Below, piece after piece: positions 6,038 to 6,489 of a stretch of 6,489 nucleotides of DNA (position 1 is the first letter of the stretch; each line of letters begins with the position of its first letter). The stretch spans positions 1 through 6,489 of the forward strand of contig CAYMOU010000113.1 in the NCBI GenBank assembly GCA_964392115.1, written 5' to 3'. The notes beneath the pieces were generated by a model that was not told the origin of the DNA, did not search any database, and saw only the letters and a program-made list of their open reading frames with translations. Made by a program: the position numbers and the translations under genes. This DNA is from CAYXWM01 sp964392115 (GTDB lineage Bacteria > Bacillota > Clostridia > Lachnospirales > WRBF01).

Positions 6038-6207
6038 ATGGAAGAAATAAATGCAATAAATGCGGTAAAAAATTCAAATGGGGACCCGTTGGGCTAGTTT
6101 ATCCGGGCGTAAAAGACAAGGAAGAAATTGTTTGTCCTTATTGTTGTGAAGTTAATGGGCATAGGATGACATCACAGAGTATTCATATAGAAAAAAGTGT
6201 TGATTAG
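6038..6207 (+). pseudogene. small zinc-ribbon protein, frameshifted near its start
   Basis: From the ATG at 6038 the literal frame ends after 19 codons at the TAG at 6095-6097. Shifting back one base after about four codons gives MEEI then KCNKCGKKFKWGPVGL, then EEIVCPYCCEVNGHRMTSQS, ending at the TAG at 6205-6207. Two cysteine pairs (CNKC and CPYC) form a classic four-cysteine zinc ribbon in a protein of about 56 residues. The motif VYPGVKDKEE between them resembles small zinc-ribbon proteins found in mobile elements. One extra A in the run at 6049-6051 would restore the frame. It follows the DUF3825 gene by 85 bp in the same direction. Likely roles are nucleic-acid or protein binding, but none is demonstrated. 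Confidence 0.65.
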
Positions 6208-6342
6208 ATATAATTCCAAAACCTCTGCAATTTTGACCTCTATACTGTTGCCTCTCATGAAAAAGTTCCGAGAGTAGAAAGAGACTTTGTCGAAAGAATT
6301 ATTGAATGTAATAAATGTGAGTGTCCATCAAAAAGAAGGTAA
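6208..6342 (+). pseudogene. coding-like scrap with CNKCEC motif
   Basis: In the frame of the zinc-ribbon gene, after stops at 6205 and 6211, an open stretch reads FDLYTVASHEKVPRVERDFV and ends ERIIECNKCECPSKRR before the TAA at 6340-6342. It has no start codon and no ribosome binding site. The composition looks protein-like and the cysteines echo a zinc-binding knuckle, so it may be a remnant of another small gene or a damaged extension of the preceding one. It is too short to identify. Confidence 0.3.
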
Positions 6343-6356
6343 CTTATGTTTACATC

Positions 6357-6408
6357 CAATTGCACATAATGTTTCACAGTGTAGCAATAATGTGTAATTG
6401 AGTTTTTT
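6357..6408 (+). terminator. hairpin repeat copy C with T-tract (terminator-like)
   Basis: CAATTGCACAT (6357-6367) pairs with ATGTGTAATTG (6390-6400) over 11 positions with one G-T wobble, around a 22-nt loop. AGTTTTTT (6401-6408) follows. It shares 18 identical bases with copy B and the ATGTTT...TAGCAATAAT skeleton with copies A and B, with a shorter loop. The T-tract makes it a candidate intrinsic terminator, though the stem is AU-rich and weak. Copies A and B lack the T-tract. Confidence 0.45.
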
Positions 6409-6445
6409 ACATACTTAACAGTTTGTTCGAATGGTCGTTATTATT

Positions 6446-6489
6446 AGGAGGAATTATATTGGAGTTGAAGTTGTTTATGAAGATGAGGT
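6446..6489 (+). CDS. start of a new gene, cut by the window edge
   Basis: AGGAGG (6446-6451) is followed seven bases later by TTG (6459), which would begin MELKLFMKMR. The neighbouring frame reads GVEVVYEDE, which looks more like a typical protein but has only an ATT near the right spacing. Either way, the strong ribosome binding site marks a gene start. Identity cannot be judged from about ten codons. Confidence 0.4.

Overview
The window is AT-rich, has strong AGGAGG-type ribosome binding sites and places every recognisable gene on the + strand. This fits a low-GC anaerobe, most likely a Firmicute (Clostridia) and possibly a spirochaete, but there is no phylogenetic marker to settle it. The content looks like an accessory or defence-type island from a draft assembly. 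A run of exactly 100 Ns is flanked by two identical 55-bp sequences, which is a contig-joining artefact.

Layout: (1) 1-280 is mostly non-coding, with a possible C-terminal scrap of an upstream gene. (2) 281-688 is a small multi-pass membrane protein of unknown family, with an uncertain start. (3) 867-3779 is an intact 970-aa protein with an N-terminal TIR domain, a central NB-ARC-like STAND NTPase and exactly ten 42-residue TPRs, i.e. a bacterial NLR-like immune receptor. (4) 3780-4120 is a spacer with two hairpin-forming elements. (5) 4121-5952 is one DUF3825-type gene of about 559 aa, broken into several reading frames by three apparent one-base losses and by the N gap. (6) 6038-6207 is a small zinc-ribbon gene that also needs one extra base. 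(7) 6208-6458 holds a coding-like scrap and a terminator-like hairpin. (8) At the right edge a new gene starts behind a good ribosome binding site.

How the parts may work together: the TIR-STAND-TPR protein has the layout of a self-contained sensor and effector, with TPRs to sense a ligand, the STAND NTPase as oligomerising switch, and TIR as NAD+-consuming effector. The DUF3825 protein and the zinc-ribbon protein follow in the same direction but are separated from it by a 341-bp spacer, so functional linkage is only suggested by position.

The least expected signal is a family of three related hairpin-forming repeats (about 676-720, 3941-3998, 6357-6400). They sit in the spacers and bracket the TIR gene and the DUF3825/zinc-ribbon block, giving a cassette-like arrangement. 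A separate 56-bp imperfect palindrome at 3824-3879 resembles an integron attC site in geometry but not convincingly in core sequence.
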